A stretch of 64,000 nt of DNA from Todiramphus chloris collaris (Eukaryota; Chordata; Aves; Coraciiformes; Alcedinidae). This document shows, in pieces, positions 10,601 through 24,300 of this stretch. Made by a program: the position numbers and the translations under genes. Within the stretch, counting starts at the first letter, position 1. The number at the start of each line of letters is the position of its first letter. The stretch is taken from the NCBI GenBank assembly GCA_025345505.1, contig JANVCC010000049.1, forward strand, positions 8,756,335 to 8,820,334, read 5' to 3'. Below the pieces are notes generated by a model. It did no database searches, had not been told where the DNA came from, and saw nothing but the letters and a program-made list of their open reading frames with translations.

Positions 10601-12459
10601 GGAAGAAGTTTTACACTGCTGGTACAAGCCTATTGGACCAGGACCAGGGATGGCACCTACTGGCTTTTGGGAGGCCTGATCTCGCACCATGTTGTTGCGA
10701 TGTGAAACAGAAGCCCTTGGCGATGAATGGGTATTCTTGTCTTGTCACGTTAGTTAAACTCTTCCAAGTTAAGTCTTAATAAATCTTTTCTTTCGGTTTT
10801 CATTAAAACATTTCCCAGCAAACTGCAAGTGTTTACTCCGTTTCGCTCTGTTGGCTCAACAGATTAATACTCGTGCTCTTGGAGAATGTGGTGGGATTTG
10901 CATCAGCAAATCTTATCTGCTCTGTGTCCCACCAAAGGGTGCCCAACTCCCATCAAGCTGGACTGCTGGCAGAACCCTGGGAGGGAGATGGATTTGCTGC
11001 AGCAAGTGTTGCCATCAGCCTTGGTGTGAGCTCGGATCCGCCTGGTGCAGCTTGGGCCGCATGCGTGCGTTTTCCCAGTAAGCTGCTTCTGTATGGAGGG
11101 GAGGGGGGAAAAAAAATAATTGGGTAACGCTGTCAGGGATAGAAGAATCACTTGGGGGTGTTTGCTTCTTAGGAAGAGGCCTACTCAACAACTGCTATTG
11201 AACAGCAAAGGTGATACATAGCTGTGCGAGGGGGTGAGCTCCCTTTTTTCACCTGTAGTGGTGGAATTTGGGAAATAGTTAAGCCCCACAAATTATCACT
11301 AAACCCCACGTAGGCAGAAGAGATGCTGTACAATCCCGCAGCGCCTCAAGGCTTGGGGTGGATAAGAAAAGCTTTGGCAGAAGGTAGACAAAACCTCTAA
11401 ATGCTGGTGGAGCTGAGCCCATTCTCAAGGGTGGGGTTTTCCAGCATGGCCACTGTGGGGGCAAAGCCTGGGGGTGGGTCTGCTCGGGGGCAGAAGGGGA
11501 CCAGCACGGCTGAGCTGGAGGCTGTGAGCGAGCAGATGGGGTGACCTGCTGTAACCTGGGTCCTGGCCGGAGCACCGGGAGGGTGCCTGCCCTTGAATGC
11601 ACATCTCTGAAACTCCTGGGAAAAACTGCAACAGTTATAAAGGAGGGGGGGGGAAGTACCAGGGCGTTTGCAGAGATGCCGCCGCCCAGGCAGCTCCCTG
11701 CCGCTTCATTTGTCAGCGGGATTTCCTAATGACCCTGCTCATTTCAGTGTGGTGGCTGCTGCGGCTGCGGGATGAGATCTGTGGTGGATGTTACCTCACC
11801 ACCTGCCATTGTGTGTCTGCGGCAGCTCAACTGCCCTGCCCGGCACCTGCGGGACCAAAGCTGGGTCTGCTTTTGGGGTGCTGGGACTGCAGAGTGAAAA
11901 AGGGCCTTTGAGAGGAAGGGTAGGGGATTATTTTGATAAGTACAAGTGCTTCCTTCACCTAATCTCATTACAGTGCGTGATCTTGAAAGTCCTGGTTATA
12001 AACTTAAGTTCCTGGGTTTTTAAGTTTGGAGTATAGGACTTGTAAAGCTCTCTAAATTGATATTGCTGGTTGTGCAGATAAAGTGTTGGACTTCTTAAAG
12101 GGATTAAAAAAATAATTTTCCATATTAGGTCTCTTCTTTAAATCTTTATTAAAGTGAAAATTGACTTTTACTTATTTAAAAGTGTATGTTTCCTACTGCC
12201 TTTTATTTTAAATCTGGAGAATTTTTTTTTGTGGGTAGAGAGAAGATGTTAATTGTTGCAAAAACAAACGCCGGTGATTGCAGTAAAGCAAGAAATGAGG
12301 CACAGGCGTTATTCCTTGCACTGTTAATTCCATTTATTATCCGAGTTGGTACTCCCTGAGGAAGAGAGTGGGAATATGAGCACTGTGACATGGTGTTTTT
12401 CTACTAATACATGACTATTTTTTCTTGAAAAGGTGCCTTTCTGCTGTTTTTTTTTTTCC

Positions 12460-13080
12460 CTGGGAATTTATAAATATTAAAATGAAACTATAAATACATG
12501 CTTTGACTGTATTAAAATAGACACCGATTGTGCCTTGTGATCCCTCTTCATAACTTTGTAACCTTTAATAAAGGTTATCGAAGATGCTTGGAGGTCAGGC
12601 GTCACCAGTACGTTATTTATTTTTATTAGAAGACAGATTATCAAATTTAACAAGTTGAGCATTAGTTCTGAGGCATATTAGCTGAGATTAATTTGTCCCT
12701 CATTTATTTAATCTGAATTGTCAGGAATCATGTTCTCTACTGATGTAAATGTCGGCAAAAATGACTTATTAGTAGATTTGATTGCTTTTTAAATTTAACT
12801 AGCAGAGATGCACTGGCATGCCTAAGAGAATTGGTCTGTTTTTTTGTGAACAGTTCAGTGCCTAATGAATCACTTCAATGTACTTTTCTGAAGGAAAGCA
12901 GAGCAATTTAAATGTGCAATGCATTGATTTACCTCAAATGGATTAGGCCTCTGTGTGTAATCCTTTGCATTAATTTACTTTCTCCACAACTGTAATAATA
13001 AAGGCAGCCTTTCTGTACGGCATCAGCCCAAATTAGCTCACCTAACTTGCTAGAAAGCAAAATAATTAATATGTGGCTGA
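12460..13080. promoter_or_regulatory. AT-rich TAAT-bearing block, candidate conserved noncoding element
   Basis: A low-CpG, AT-rich stretch with many TAAT/ATTA cores (for example GATTAATTTG near 12,688, ATTAATTTAC near 12,970 and AATTAATATG near 13,063). It has no repeat character and no ORF. Unique AT-rich blocks of this type in long introns of developmental genes are often conserved enhancers with homeodomain sites. This is only a compositional impression. Confidence 0.2.
12559..12577. repeat. Perfect short inverted repeat
   Basis: TAACCTTT and AAAGGTTA flank a three-base AAT spacer, giving an 8 bp stem. It includes AATAAA but has no evident terminator or poly(A) role in this intronic position. 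It is probably a chance structure in AT-rich DNA. Confidence 0.5.
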
Positions 13081-14099
13081 AAATGGGATGCAGGAATGAG
13101 TCCTTCTGAGAGGACACGGGTCTTGGGAAGTGTTGCCAGGTTCCGGATGTGTCTGGGAGCCGTGCCGAGGGCAGGACCGTGGGGCTGGAGCCCACGGTGG
13201 CCAGGACCCAGTGGGGGCTGGCTGCCCTCCCTGCCCCCTGCGAACGCTGCCTGAGCGGGAGGAGGAGAGGATTGCCTCTAAGCTACTGACTGCTTCCTGG
13301 AAAAAAAAAAAAGTATAATTTGGTGCAACTTTAAGCCTTTTTTTAAAATGTCTTTTATTTATTATTTTTTTTAAATGTGGCCATGTTTGCTTTTTAAAAT
13401 GACAGAGGAAACAGTACAAAAATCTGTAACTCCAGCAGATTCGAGCATATTTTCTGGTAGTAACTTTTCAGTCCCCCGTTCCCCTTCCCAGAACTCCCAT
13501 CTGCTATGGGAATCTGCTGTGCAGTCCCAGCCTTGGACGGGCTCTGTCCCTGCTGAGCAGCTGGGCCAGGATGCAAAACTCTGGGTAATTCCTTATTTAA
13601 CCACTTAGCTGCAGAAATGGCGCCGGGGCTTTGTTTCGCTCTGCGGGGATTACTGTGGCCGGGCAGCCCTCCTGACTCTCAGCCTTTTTTGGAATTACCC
13701 TTGTAGGCTTCTTGCATACCTGCGAGGATTAATTTCTCCCCTGCTCAGCTGGCTAATTCCCATTGCAGGCAGCTGCCTGCCCAGATGTAAATGTGCAGGG
13801 AGACAAAGCTATGGAGCATCCCCAGCCTCTGCCTTCGTCCCTGGGGAGCCCGGTTTCCTGCTCCTGGTTTAGGGCTGGGATGCTCGCCCGAGCGTGCCTG
13901 TTGGAGTTTGCAGCGTCTTGGGTGGAAGCAAAGCAAATCAGGAGTGGAGATGCGGGACGGTGGTTTTCTATGAAAGGAAGTGATTGGGGTGGGGAGGCAG
14001 TGCTTCTCTTGCCTTCCTCCTCTTCTTCCTTGCAGCTGGCACTGGAGAACGTTGGATTATTGTTTGTGATTGATTTGCTGATGCTGGCAATTGTACAGT

Positions 14100-14420
14100 G
14101 TGTTCTGGGACTAATAGGGTAGCACCAAATTATTCAGGCGTTATTGAAATGAATCACATTTGTGATGAGTAATAAGTAGCAGACTTTGGTATTTATGAAT
14201 AATTAACACAGTAAAGTTTTTCTTAAACAGACATGAAGAAATGATTTAATTTCTACTGTGAACACTCTGTAAAATTAATGAAAGATAATTTCATTTGCTA
14301 ATGTGAGACTAAAAAGCCAAAGCAATCTGTTTTTTTGTATTTAAGTTCGTATTGCTGATGTAAACACTGAATATATAATTCCTTTAATATGTTTTCATTG
14401 GGTGGGACCTGTGTTTAACA
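14100..14420. promoter_or_regulatory. AT-rich unique block, candidate conserved noncoding element
   Basis: Dense TAAT/ATTA cores (AATAATTAACAC, AAAATTAATGAAAG) lie in non-repetitive sequence without an ORF. It resembles the composition of deeply conserved vertebrate enhancers, but conservation cannot be seen from one sequence. Confidence 0.2.
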
Positions 14421-15327
14421 TCCAGTGGAGTGGCTTTTGTTGACATAAAAAGTCTATTGGTAAACACTTAACTCACTGTTGCCGAGTCAATCCTGTCCTG
14501 CATCTCTAGGTGGGTAGCGTGTACATGTGTGTAACGAAATGTTTTTCAACGAGCGGCAGTTAGGATCAGCTTCCTCCCCCCCCCCTTGATTCTAGCCTTC
14601 TTCCTCAGTGGTTCATCCTTTTAAAAACAGAACCCATTTAAGATATTACTTCTATATAGCTTTGAGTGAAATCTCTGTTTATTTAGTCTTGAAAAAATTC
14701 ATTAGTCTTTGAGACCTATAAATCATAAGATCCATTAGGGGTGAGACTCTAAATCATGTTACTTCTTAGTTCTCAGCTGCTTACCCAACTCTGAAGGAGC
14801 TAAACTTGTGATGTGATATAGCTAAATATGTGCAGCTATGAGGGAGATTATCTTGCAGCATTAAATGATTTTGCACGTCTCCATAAAAGCATGAAGAAGT
14901 CTATGCCTTTCATGAGATCCTTGTAGCAAATGTTCCTAATTTCCCATAATCAAAAGGGCTAGGAAGTTTTGATGTTCTTAGAGGTCCAAGTAGCTGGAAG
15001 ATCAATTCTTTCTTTACTCCATTTTGTGTTGGATAAATTAAAACATCGCAAGGCTCCCAGCAGTGGGAATCTACTCATTCAGACTGCTCTGTGAACTGTG
15101 GGATCCTTCAGCAAATGCCCAAATTGGATAAAGCACTCTCTGCAACTGATTTTCTTCAAGCTTCCTCGCGTTCAGAGTAAAGCAACTGTTTTAAGCCCCC
15201 TATGTTTGCTTGGTCAAAGCCAGAGAAACTGCTTTTGAGAATCGCTTTTTCAGGGTAACCAAGGGGAGAGCATTTCCTTTCGCCTATGGGAAAACTTTTT
15301 CCTGGAGAGATCCCAAGCCCTTCTGAG

Positions 15328-15380
15328 GTGTGTTTTGTGTTTAGTTGGTGTGTTTTGGTTTGGGTTTTTTTTGTGGGTTC
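15328..15380 (+). repeat. G/T-rich low-complexity tract
   Basis: TGTGTTTTG-type and GGTTTGGG-type runs with an eight-base T-run. The whole tract is G and T on the + strand apart from a couple of bases. It is one of several such tracts in this intron, all with the same strand polarity. Confidence 0.7.
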
Positions 15381-18191
15381 AGAGAAGGTTATTGGGAATG
15401 CGCTTGTATTCTGCTTGAGCAAAACCTACCAGGTACAAAGTTTCTCCCTTTTTTGTCAGCAGCTAACTGATCCTGATGGGGAGGATGCTGCGGGAGTTGT
15501 CCTCCCGTGGTACTTGTTGCCTGTCGAGGACTTTAATGGGGCTGGATGTGGGTGGAGGCATCTGTCCGTGCAGTGCTCTCAGAAAAGCAGCAGGCATCAT
15601 TCCTCCTGGGACTGATGATGGGGAGGAAGATGTCTGCGTGGCTTCTGCCTTTCACAGAGCTGTTTGTTTTTCTGTGGGAGTGTTGGATCTAATCAGTACA
15701 GCGGTAGCACAGAGAAGTAAGACAAAAGCGGTCAAAGAAATGTCAGGCGCAACAGGATGCATCTGCCTGATGATAGCTGAGTGACTTGCAAAAACATAAA
15801 TGGCATAAATTAGGCTTTAACTCCTTCAATTAATGTGCTCCAAGTCAGTCACTGGTAAGAGGAAAAGCTTTTGTGTTGGCATGGTTTCTGTGTTACATTC
15901 TGTAGTTTCCTAGCTGTGCATCTTTAGCCAGCTTCAATAAGGTGTTGTGTTTGGGTTAATTTATTTCTTTATTTTGGTAATTTCCTATGACTTTAGGTCA
16001 ATAAAATGTGGAGTAGAATTTTGGCTTTCAGACAGAGCTGACTTAAAGGTTAGTTGTTTGGCTTTCTGGCGGTGGGTTGCTTCTGAGGTCTGTCTTGGCT
16101 CTGACCTGCATGGGAGAAGAGTGGTGGCTAAACGTGCAAGTTGGATTTGAGAAGCCTGGACTTCTCAGCTGGAACAAGTCCTTTCTCCATCACTGTGCCA
16201 CTCCCCTACCTCTCAGCCTCTGGCTTGTCTGTGTAACTCAGCTTTTTGCATTAGGATATCTTTCTGTGTGTATGTAGCGTAAAGGATGTTGGACTTTCTG
16301 GCCTGACCACGTACAGTAGCTCTTCTTGCCTATATGTGACTAATATTAGGTAGTGGCACTAGAAATATTTTTCAGTGTTTGAGTTTGAATGCAGGGAAGC
16401 TGTAGTTTTTGAATGTAAACCAAATGTACTGACAGGTGAGTCCAGCCTGCTGTGTACGGTGCCCTGTGCGTGCTGTGGTGTTTGTTCTCCGACCATGTAG
16501 CTGCTGCTGTACGGTCACGCTGCTCCCTGCTTTCATGCCAGAGCTCTTGCATGACTTAGTTTTCACCCCCTTTCATGGATGAAACAGTCTGTGACTTCAC
16601 TTTTTTGAAGGAGCAACTTGGGGAGATCAGAAGCTTGGTACAGATGTGCTGAAGTATGGTCTAAGCATGTCCTAAGGGGGTGTCTGTGAGCCCGGTGCTC
16701 TGGCTCATAGGATATCTAGTGTCTGCTCTCCCCAGGAGGAGACCTGGGATGTCTAACACTGAAGTCAGTAGGAATGAAACATTGCTGCTCTGCTTTAAGC
16801 TTTTGCTTTGTCTGGTTGCAATGGGTGACTTAAGGCTGCATTTGCTTAGAGTGGAGAGGACTAGACCATCAGAAGGCAGTGGTGGTGGAGACCTAAGATG
16901 ATGTAGTCAGTTCCATATATCTCATGAACACTTTGCAGAACTCTACTATACAGCCATTTAAACCAGTCCTGCTTCTGGAACAGGTGAGACAGATGCCCAG
17001 TGAGACCATGTTCATGAATATTACTCCTGTATTTTGTGAAGGAGAGTTAGAAATGCCTTTTTTCATCCCATTTCCAGAGGAGAGGCAGAGGAAACAAATG
17101 AAAAGAGCAGCTGCACCTGCTTCTCCTGAGAAGTTACTGGCTCACTTTTCATTCTGCTAGTTGCATTTTGGATGTCAGCAGTGTTCTGGGTTGAAACATG
17201 AGCACTCCCAGAGTTTTTATGGATAGATGCAACTTCCTCACTGAGTAAGATTTATGGGGTAGTGCTGAGATTCAGCTGATAGTACCTGCTGGAGTTTAGA
17301 GATTGCAGCTTGCTAGCAGTGATGCAGAACAACTGAAGGCAGCAGCGATGGCTAGGGATGGATTTTGGTTGGGGAATAGTTCTGCCAGCTGTCTTATCAC
17401 CCAGTGTTTCGTGACATATTCAACATGCTACCACATGCAAAAAGAAATTGCAATTTTGCTAGAAATAGTCAGCAGAAAATGTGTCAGGGGAAGTGCCATA
17501 TGTTTGGATTACTGAGCTCTTTTGTTGCTTGCCAGGACAAAAGCATGTGAGTAACTATCCTTGTCTGTGAGCGTGGATAAGTGCGTTGGACCTGAGGTTT
17601 GGGACAATACAGCTTTTGGAAAAAAATTGCCCTAAATCTTTTAAAATTTATTTATTGGGACATTTAACTGGAGGCACATAACAGAGAACAGTGCTGCTAT
17701 TTCTACAGAAGGGCTCAGGAGGAGGTTGTGCATCACTAGTTTTAAGACGCACACAAACTATATCTTGTCAAGTCTGAAGTGTATTGTCTGAAGAAAAGCA
17801 CTTAAATATATTGCTTAAGCATGTGCTTAGTGTTTAAATGTATTGCCCTGTGCTTTGCAGAACAGGGGTCAGTCTGATGGTGTGAGCACCTTTCCTTACC
17901 CTGGGCTGGTGACGTTGCCAGCTGTGCAGAGTTGGGATTTCACATGTCTTTGCTCTCATTTGGGGTGCCAGCTTTCTCTGCTGTGATTCTCTTTTCCTAA
18001 ATGCAGGAATCTCCCCGATGTAATTTCTACAACTTGGGAATTGTCAGTCAGTGCTGCAGCTGCCTGTGCACCAAGATGAACAGAGGGTGTAGGGTCTAGA
18101 CACTTGCTGAGATAAGTGAAAATTGAGATTCCCTGTTACAGGACCCGAAGACCTTGAGGGCAGCTTGGGAAAGTTGATGCGTCCATGTGAG

Positions 18192-18310
18192 AGTGTCCGT
18201 CCTGGCTAGTATCTCAGGTTTGGGTTGGGACAGTGTCCATCCTGGCTAGTATCTCAGGTTTGGGTTGGGACAGTGTCCATCCTGGCTAGTATCTCAGGTT
18301 TGGGTTGGGG
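18192..18310. repeat. Minisatellite, 40 bp unit, 3 copies
   Basis: Three consecutive 40 bp units begin at 18,192, 18,232 and 18,272. Each reads AGTGTCC(G/A)TCCTGGCTAGT followed by ATCTCAGGTTTGGGTTGGG. The copies differ by about one base internally and vary at the last edge, so the expansion is recent. It is a likely length-polymorphic locus with no coding role. Confidence 0.95.
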
Positions 18311-20940
18311 ACCTGAAGAACCAGAAGCCTCAGCTGTTTCAGACTCTATGTAACAGCCAAGCTTCTGTTGGAGAAGGCTCTAAGTAGAGATGCCTTTCCT
18401 GGGCAAGTTTGATTTGTGGGTGCAGGGGGAAAGGGGAGTTTTCAACCTCTTTTTTTCCACCAGCATGTGGGAGAGCATCCCCAAAAGGCCAGCTCTATCT
18501 GACCTGAATCCGAACCTTCCATCAGCCAATCCCTTTTATAAAATTGGTCAGTGTATCAGGCAGCACAGAGTGGGGGGGGGGGGGGGGAACCAACACAGAA
18601 AGGACTTAAGAATAGCTGAGCTCATGGTGAGATAAAAATTTCTCAGAGCCTGGATTATGGAAGGATCCGGTTATTTGTAAAATATATAAGCAGATTCTCT
18701 GCCTCTGCCGTGGTGGCTCAGCAGTCGTGCTGGAGGATTTGATCGTGTGCTCAGCCCATCCTGCTGCTCTCCCAGGTACAGCTGAGGTCTGGAAATTGAG
18801 GTTTAAGGCTGATGACAACTTGTGTATTAAATGTTGCAAATGAACTGTACTTTGGAAACAGCAAATATAGGCTTTTTTAAGGAATCTAAAGCTCTCTTGA
18901 TCCTCGTCTAAAGGATTGTTTTTGCTTTTCCTGTTGTTATTTTCCTGGAATTGCCAGGACAATTTTGCTTCTGCTTTTCCTTATATATCGCCTAAAGTCA
19001 TGAAGGTAAATTGCTTCCTGCAGTAAAGCCTGTGTATTCACGGAAGAGTTATGGGTATGAAATACAGTATCATACTTTACTTTTCCCTTACAGTAAAAAT
19101 ATTTAATGTCTTATATAATGTTCTATCAAGATAAGGGAAATTCTGGTCTCTTTACTTACATGACTTAAAGATATTTTTAAGGATATTTATATGTTTCACA
19201 GCACATATTGGCATCCTAGTACTTGTACCTGTTGCTTTTAATGGAGGGTAGGTTGGTTAAAACCAAGATCTGCCATGCCATGATGATAGATACTCAAGCT
19301 GAAATCTGATCATCAAGAGAAACTAAACCAGTCTGTGAAGCAAGTTGCCCGTTGTTTGGCAGCAGGCATTACCAAACTGCTTTCCCTTGACTTTCACCCC
19401 TGCGTATTCAGTTTACCCAGAACCCGTTTCCTTTTCAGGGACAAACTTGGGGTGGAAACCTCATCTTCTCGCTCCAGACACAGGGCAGGTAGAAGTTACT
19501 GGACACACGAGCATTTGCAGATGACTTGCTTGTCTAGAACCACGTCTTTTAGAGTGTGGCTAGTTGTTTTGGTTATGGCAGAGAACCAACTTTATTGTCT
19601 GTGGCAAGGGAAAGTGGGCATCTGGGATGCAATACAAAGGCAGCAACTGCAGCTTGGGGCTGCCAGAAGTCATTGCCTTTTTGTATTTGTGGGAGTTTGT
19701 GTTGGGAGATGCAATTCCTTTTGCAAGTGGGTTATTGTGGATTTATAGATACTGAAGAGCATGTTGTGTCCCAAGGGCATGACCTGTGTTAGTGTAAGTG
19801 ATACTAACATCTGCAGTGTGCTAGCTGGTGAGAGTCAGTTTGGGATGTTTGGAGGAGGGAGGAGCAGAACACAGGCTTTTTAGCTCGTGTGGACAACGTC
19901 CTTTTATTTTACAAGTTGTTTTTTATCTTTGCTTGAGCAGCTGAGACGAGACATCCCTTTCTGTTAAGAACAAAAGCAAAAGCCTTCACTTTAATGCAGG
20001 TGCCAAGGCTGGGATGTGCTGCAGTCACTTACTGCGTTGCTTGGCTTTGATCCTTGGTTGTGGTGTAGGAGTGCACAGTACAACTCAGGAAGGTGTGGTG
20101 GTGAAGTGGTTTTAAGTTCCTGGTCTAGACTGACGCCTGAGTCTCTGGCCCGGAGTAAGTTAAGATTACGCCAGGCTGCAAGTGCCATCGAGGTCTTCAG
20201 GGTCACTTAGAGCAGTCACTGTCCCCTGGTGCACACAACCCAGCCAGCTTTGCCTCCTCATGTGCCCCCAGGCACAGAGACTGGAGGAGAAATTGCTGGG
20301 AGGAAAAGATTGGGATTCTCTTACTGGTTTTTATTTTCTACGTGGTTTTTATGTTAAACAAAAGCAGCCAAAGGCTGCTTTTTGCAAGCTCCACTGCTCC
20401 TTGGGCTGAGAGCAGGCTGAGTATCTGTCTAGCAGAGTTTTTGTGGTAAAATTTATTGTTGCTGTACTTGAACACTAACCTGAAGGATTTTTCCCTTCTC
20501 TCTTTACACAAGCCTTTTTTTTTTTTTCTCCACTAATGGAAAATTTCAACTTATCCTCCACTTAACCACAATTCAGGCTTTTCCAGGAAAATGGAATGAA
20601 TCAGTAATGCTTCCTCCTTTTGCTGCTTGTGTGCTTAGCTAATTACATTATTTTGATTCCATAAAAGCTGCCTTCTGCCCCCACCAAACTGGCGTTGTTT
20701 TCTAGACAAGAGAGGACAGCCAGGGTCTCCAAGGTGCTGCTTCTCCCTCTGGGGCTGTGTTACCCTCCAGAGTCTGGAAATCATGGATTTAGAAAGAGGA
20801 TGAAGCTGAACAAGGGCAAGCAGATATTTCTTAAAGTGCAGTGTTTTACTATGGGCTGAGGGGTTTTCACTCAAATGATCCAGGAGCACAGGGACAGGTT
20901 TGAGGTTACCATTTGGCAGCAGAGAGATGCAGCTTCCATC
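18311..20940. other. Intronic stretch, nothing recognised beyond homopolymers
   Basis: Ordinary intron sequence with a T13 run at 20,515-20,527 and the G16 run above. The longest frame is about 137 codons and has no family resemblance or splice support. Confidence 0.5.
18572..18587. repeat. G16 homopolymer
   Basis: Sixteen consecutive G on the + strand, in the context GAGTGGG...GAACC. Such runs are mutation- and sequencing-prone, so the true length is uncertain. Confidence 0.85.
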
Positions 20941-20945
20941 CACAG

Positions 20946-21367
20946 AGATGATCAGAGGGCTGCAGCACCTCTCCTGTGAGGACAGGCTGAGGCAGTTGCA
21001 TCTGTTCAGCCTGGAGAAGAGAAGACTCTGGGGAGACCTTATAGTGGCTTCCAGCACCTGACGGGGGCCTCTGGGGAAGCTGGAGAGGGACTTTTTGTAA
21101 GGGCATGTGATGAGAGGCAATGGTTTTAAACTAGAGCAGGCTAGATTTAGGTTAAACATTAGGAAGCTCTTTTACTGTGAGGGTGGTGAGACACTGGAAC
21201 AGGTTCCCCAGAGAAGTTGTGGACACCTTAACTCTGGAAGTGTTTTAAGACCAGGCTGGATGAGGCTCTGAGCAACCTGGACTTGTGGGAGGTGTCCCAG
21301 TCCATGGCAGGGGGGTTGGAACTAGGTCATCTTTAAGGTCCCTTCCAACTCAAGCCATTCTATGATC
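20946..21367 (+). mobile_element. CR1 LINE fragment, 3' end, sense orientation
   Basis: The piece starts in the end of the CR1 second ORF, where SLEKRRLWGDL-type residues are readable near 21,009-21,045. It continues through the 3' UTR phrases (CACTGGAACAGGTTCCC, GGTCCCTTCCAACTC) and ends CCATTCTATGATC, the usual CR1 tail. It is 5'-truncated, as most CR1 copies are, and cannot retrotranspose. CR1 is the dominant interspersed repeat of bird genomes and supports the host assignment. Confidence 0.93.
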
Positions 21368-21369
21368 CA

Positions 21370-24300
21370 CAGCTGCCAGGTGCTGCTCACCTCCCTTTCT
21401 ACCACTCAGTCCTCCTTGCAGCTCCCAGCACTGTCCTAGAGGGCTGTTCTTGATTGTTTCACCTTTCATGTAGACTTAATGGTCTCTAGATTGATGTCTT
21501 GAAGTGTGGGTTTAAAAATCAAGTAACAAATGACTGCACTGTAATAGATGTTATTGCACTAACATTATATTATAGAAGTCACTGTGGTTAAGTGGAGTAT
21601 CTCTGGAATCTTGTTTTATCAAGACGGTTATGTTCCCCTCTGATTTTTGTGGAGAGTCGTTTAGATGTTTTCCAGATTAGAGCATAATGGAACTGCTAGC
21701 TATAAATGTTTGGAGGAATCCATTACACATGGTGATTTAGTGGTTAGTCACAATTACTTTGGAGTTACAGTGTCAAATTTAACACCAGCCTTCAAAACCA
21801 TGTATTGTGAAGTCTGGCCATCCTTCCTGTGAAATGCTTCTCCAACCTCCCAGAGAAGAAAAAGACATTTTGTTCTGCAAGATACAAAAACAATTTGGAG
21901 GGGACAGGCTGATGCTGGAGGATTGACTCCATATAAGAAGCAAACCAGCAGGCAGTTTTTTTCCCCTGTGGAGTTTTAGCCTTTTTCTTTCCACTTATTT
22001 AAAATCCAGAAGATTGATAGTGCCAGTGGGTTGGTGTGCTTCTTGCTGGAGATGCAGGTGGAGGCAGCGACTGATGGAGCTGGAGCAGGACAGCCCTGCG
22101 TGCTGCCAGCCCAGGACTCCTTCCTGCAGCAGTGCACAGTGCAGGGCTCCCGCTCCTTCTCCCGGGCTGCAGAGAGCCAGTCTCCTCAAGATCTAGACTG
22201 GCGTTTTTGTTAGTGGTAGTGGAGATGCTCCTGCTGGTTCATTGTAGAAGGCACTGTAGGCTGTAGAGCAATAGTTAATAATGAAAGCAATTTTTGCACA
22301 ACAGAAGTATCAGAAGACATTTTCACTTACTCTCTGTATAGATACCTTCCTGTGAGTAGGAACAGTCGCCCCTGTTTAGCTTTTGGAACGCCACGCTTTC
22401 CCCGAGATCACTCCCTGCTTCTTGCAGTTGGCTGCCTGTTCCCACGGCTGACCCAACCAGAGCTGTGTGCGGCGTCTGGAGCTGCACCTTCTCCAACCTC
22501 CTAGGGTGGAAATTACTGCTCTGAATTGAGTGTCCTGCATCTTACTGAGTTTTGTTTGCTAAGTGGAGGCTTTATGACCTGCAGGGCTGTGTGTTTCCTT
22601 GCTCTCAGCTTGAGTTGAAAGTGAATTCATCTGAAGACTATTGTAGTGCTCTCTGCCCAAGGTTTTAAGCCCAGGGTGGAGACTGTCAAACTGGAATGTG
22701 TAAACCTGAGATTTAGATGGTGAGCAAATAAATCCCATTAATTTTGTGTGTCTTAAGAGTCTCAGAACAGAATTAGGATTAAGGGGTGAGCTCATGCAGT
22801 TGAGCATCTCAAAGCTCCTCAGTCATCTTTGTTGTCTGGCCATATTTCTTTCTCTGGTGGTTGGTGTTAGAGATGCCTGCAGGATACCTGAGAGTGCTCC
22901 ACTGTCAATATTTTAATAGCAATTATTTAATAGCGTATTTTAAGAACAACATTGCTTGGTATTTTTAAGACTTGACCTTGGTTTGGAGTTTCTTCTTGAT
23001 ACCTGGAGGAGATATTGAAATTCTAGATCTGTGCAGACTTGAAAGGGTCAGTGCCCTGATCGATAGCTGAGTTTACTAGTAAAGCTTTATAAAACATCTA
23101 GGGATTTTTAGCTAATTCATGCCAGACTCCTTCTGTTTATCAGCTGCCCAGAAACGTGAACAGTTTAAAACCGTGCATCACAGATCATCTAACCCTTTCA
23201 TTCCCTTTGCTTTAGAATGTTACTTCAATTCATGAGCACAAGACAAGCTTTGCGAAGAGGTAACATTAGAGGACTTCGTTTTGTGTTGAAATTAGTTTTC
23301 TAGGAGCTGCAGCGTAGCAGCAAGCTTGCTGTGAGTCTGAACTATCTGAGGAGTGAGTTTGTAGTTGCTGTTGTGCTTTTGGCAGCTCATTCTTGGCTTG
23401 CTCCTAGAGTCACCTGAAGCGCATTGAAAATACCAAAGCGGATGCTCTGACCAGAGGTGTGCCCATGCTGCCTGTCCTCTGCATCCTGGGCTGCTGCCAG
23501 GTTTGATCTTGCCTTGATCTCCAGTGGTGCCTTGTCTGGCTACTCTGCAGCCAAAGTTTGCGCCCTCCCCATTGCGTACACCGTGGGTTTTGCAGGGGCG
23601 ATGCTTTCATGGCCCGGTTCGTCCCTGTTAGAGACAGTGGTGCTCATCCTGTTGGTAGAGTGAAGAGTCCCGTTCCCTGGTGGGGTGGCCTCCCTGGAAA
23701 GGAGGTGATTCATGCTCTGCACCAGATCCTTCTTAAATTGAAGAACAGGATCCAGTAGCTTTTATGATAAGAGCTGTGTTTTTGCAGTGTCAGCTGTTTT
23801 CCACGCGGTTAATACCAGGACCACAAAACTCATTAGAGTTGTAAGATGGGATGAGAGGTTAAAACCCAGAGTGATACCTACAAAGTACTTCAGCCTTACA
23901 AAGAAATGTCGCTGCATCCTCCTTAAACACTCATAATTAGTAATTCCTGATCTGTCCTGGCTCTTCAGAGCAGTCTGCTGGGAGGACAAGCTTGTGAACA
24001 GCACTCGGCTTGCCTGGCTAGGGCCATTAAAGAAGTGGGCTGTGTTTGACATTCTTCATTTTTAGAACTGGGTTTCCACATCTTGCTTTAACTGTTCTCG
24101 TTAGCAATTTGCTGGGCTTCATTTTGGTGATGGGAGAGCATTTTGTTGATCTCTGAAGCATTCTGTAATGCAGCAGTGTGCGGGAGTGACAGTACATAAA
24201 CTAGAACTATATTAGTGCTTTCAGAGTGTATTTTTTAAACTTTTTTTTCTTTTTTCTTTTCAACTAATTCCTCTTGACAATTCCACAGAGTATATGTATC

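Larger units (their letters stand above)
10690..18190. other. Intronic stretch with AT-rich blocks, no gene recognised
   Basis: Contains a G9 run near 11,645, an A11 run near 13,301 and a C10 run near 14,576-14,585. It also holds an inverted repeat at 12,559-12,577 and the AT-rich blocks listed separately. Open frames on both strands are short, with no recognisable family. A phrase at about 16,270-16,300 (GTTGGACTTTCTGGCC) faintly resembles a retroposon 3' end but is not callable. Confidence 0.5.

Noticed and set aside
12559-12577. Inverted repeat considered as a terminator or small RNA hairpin
   Set aside because: The stem is only 8 bp, AT-rich and isolated. Intrinsic terminators do not apply in vertebrates, and the stem is too short for a miRNA precursor.
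16270-16330. Possible retroposon 3' end (GTTGGACTTTCTGGCC)
   Set aside because: Resemblance is limited to about 15 bases, with no tail repeat or body.
20635-21159. 174-codon minus-strand frame
   Set aside because: Much of it is the antisense shadow of the CR1 fragment at 20,946-21,367.
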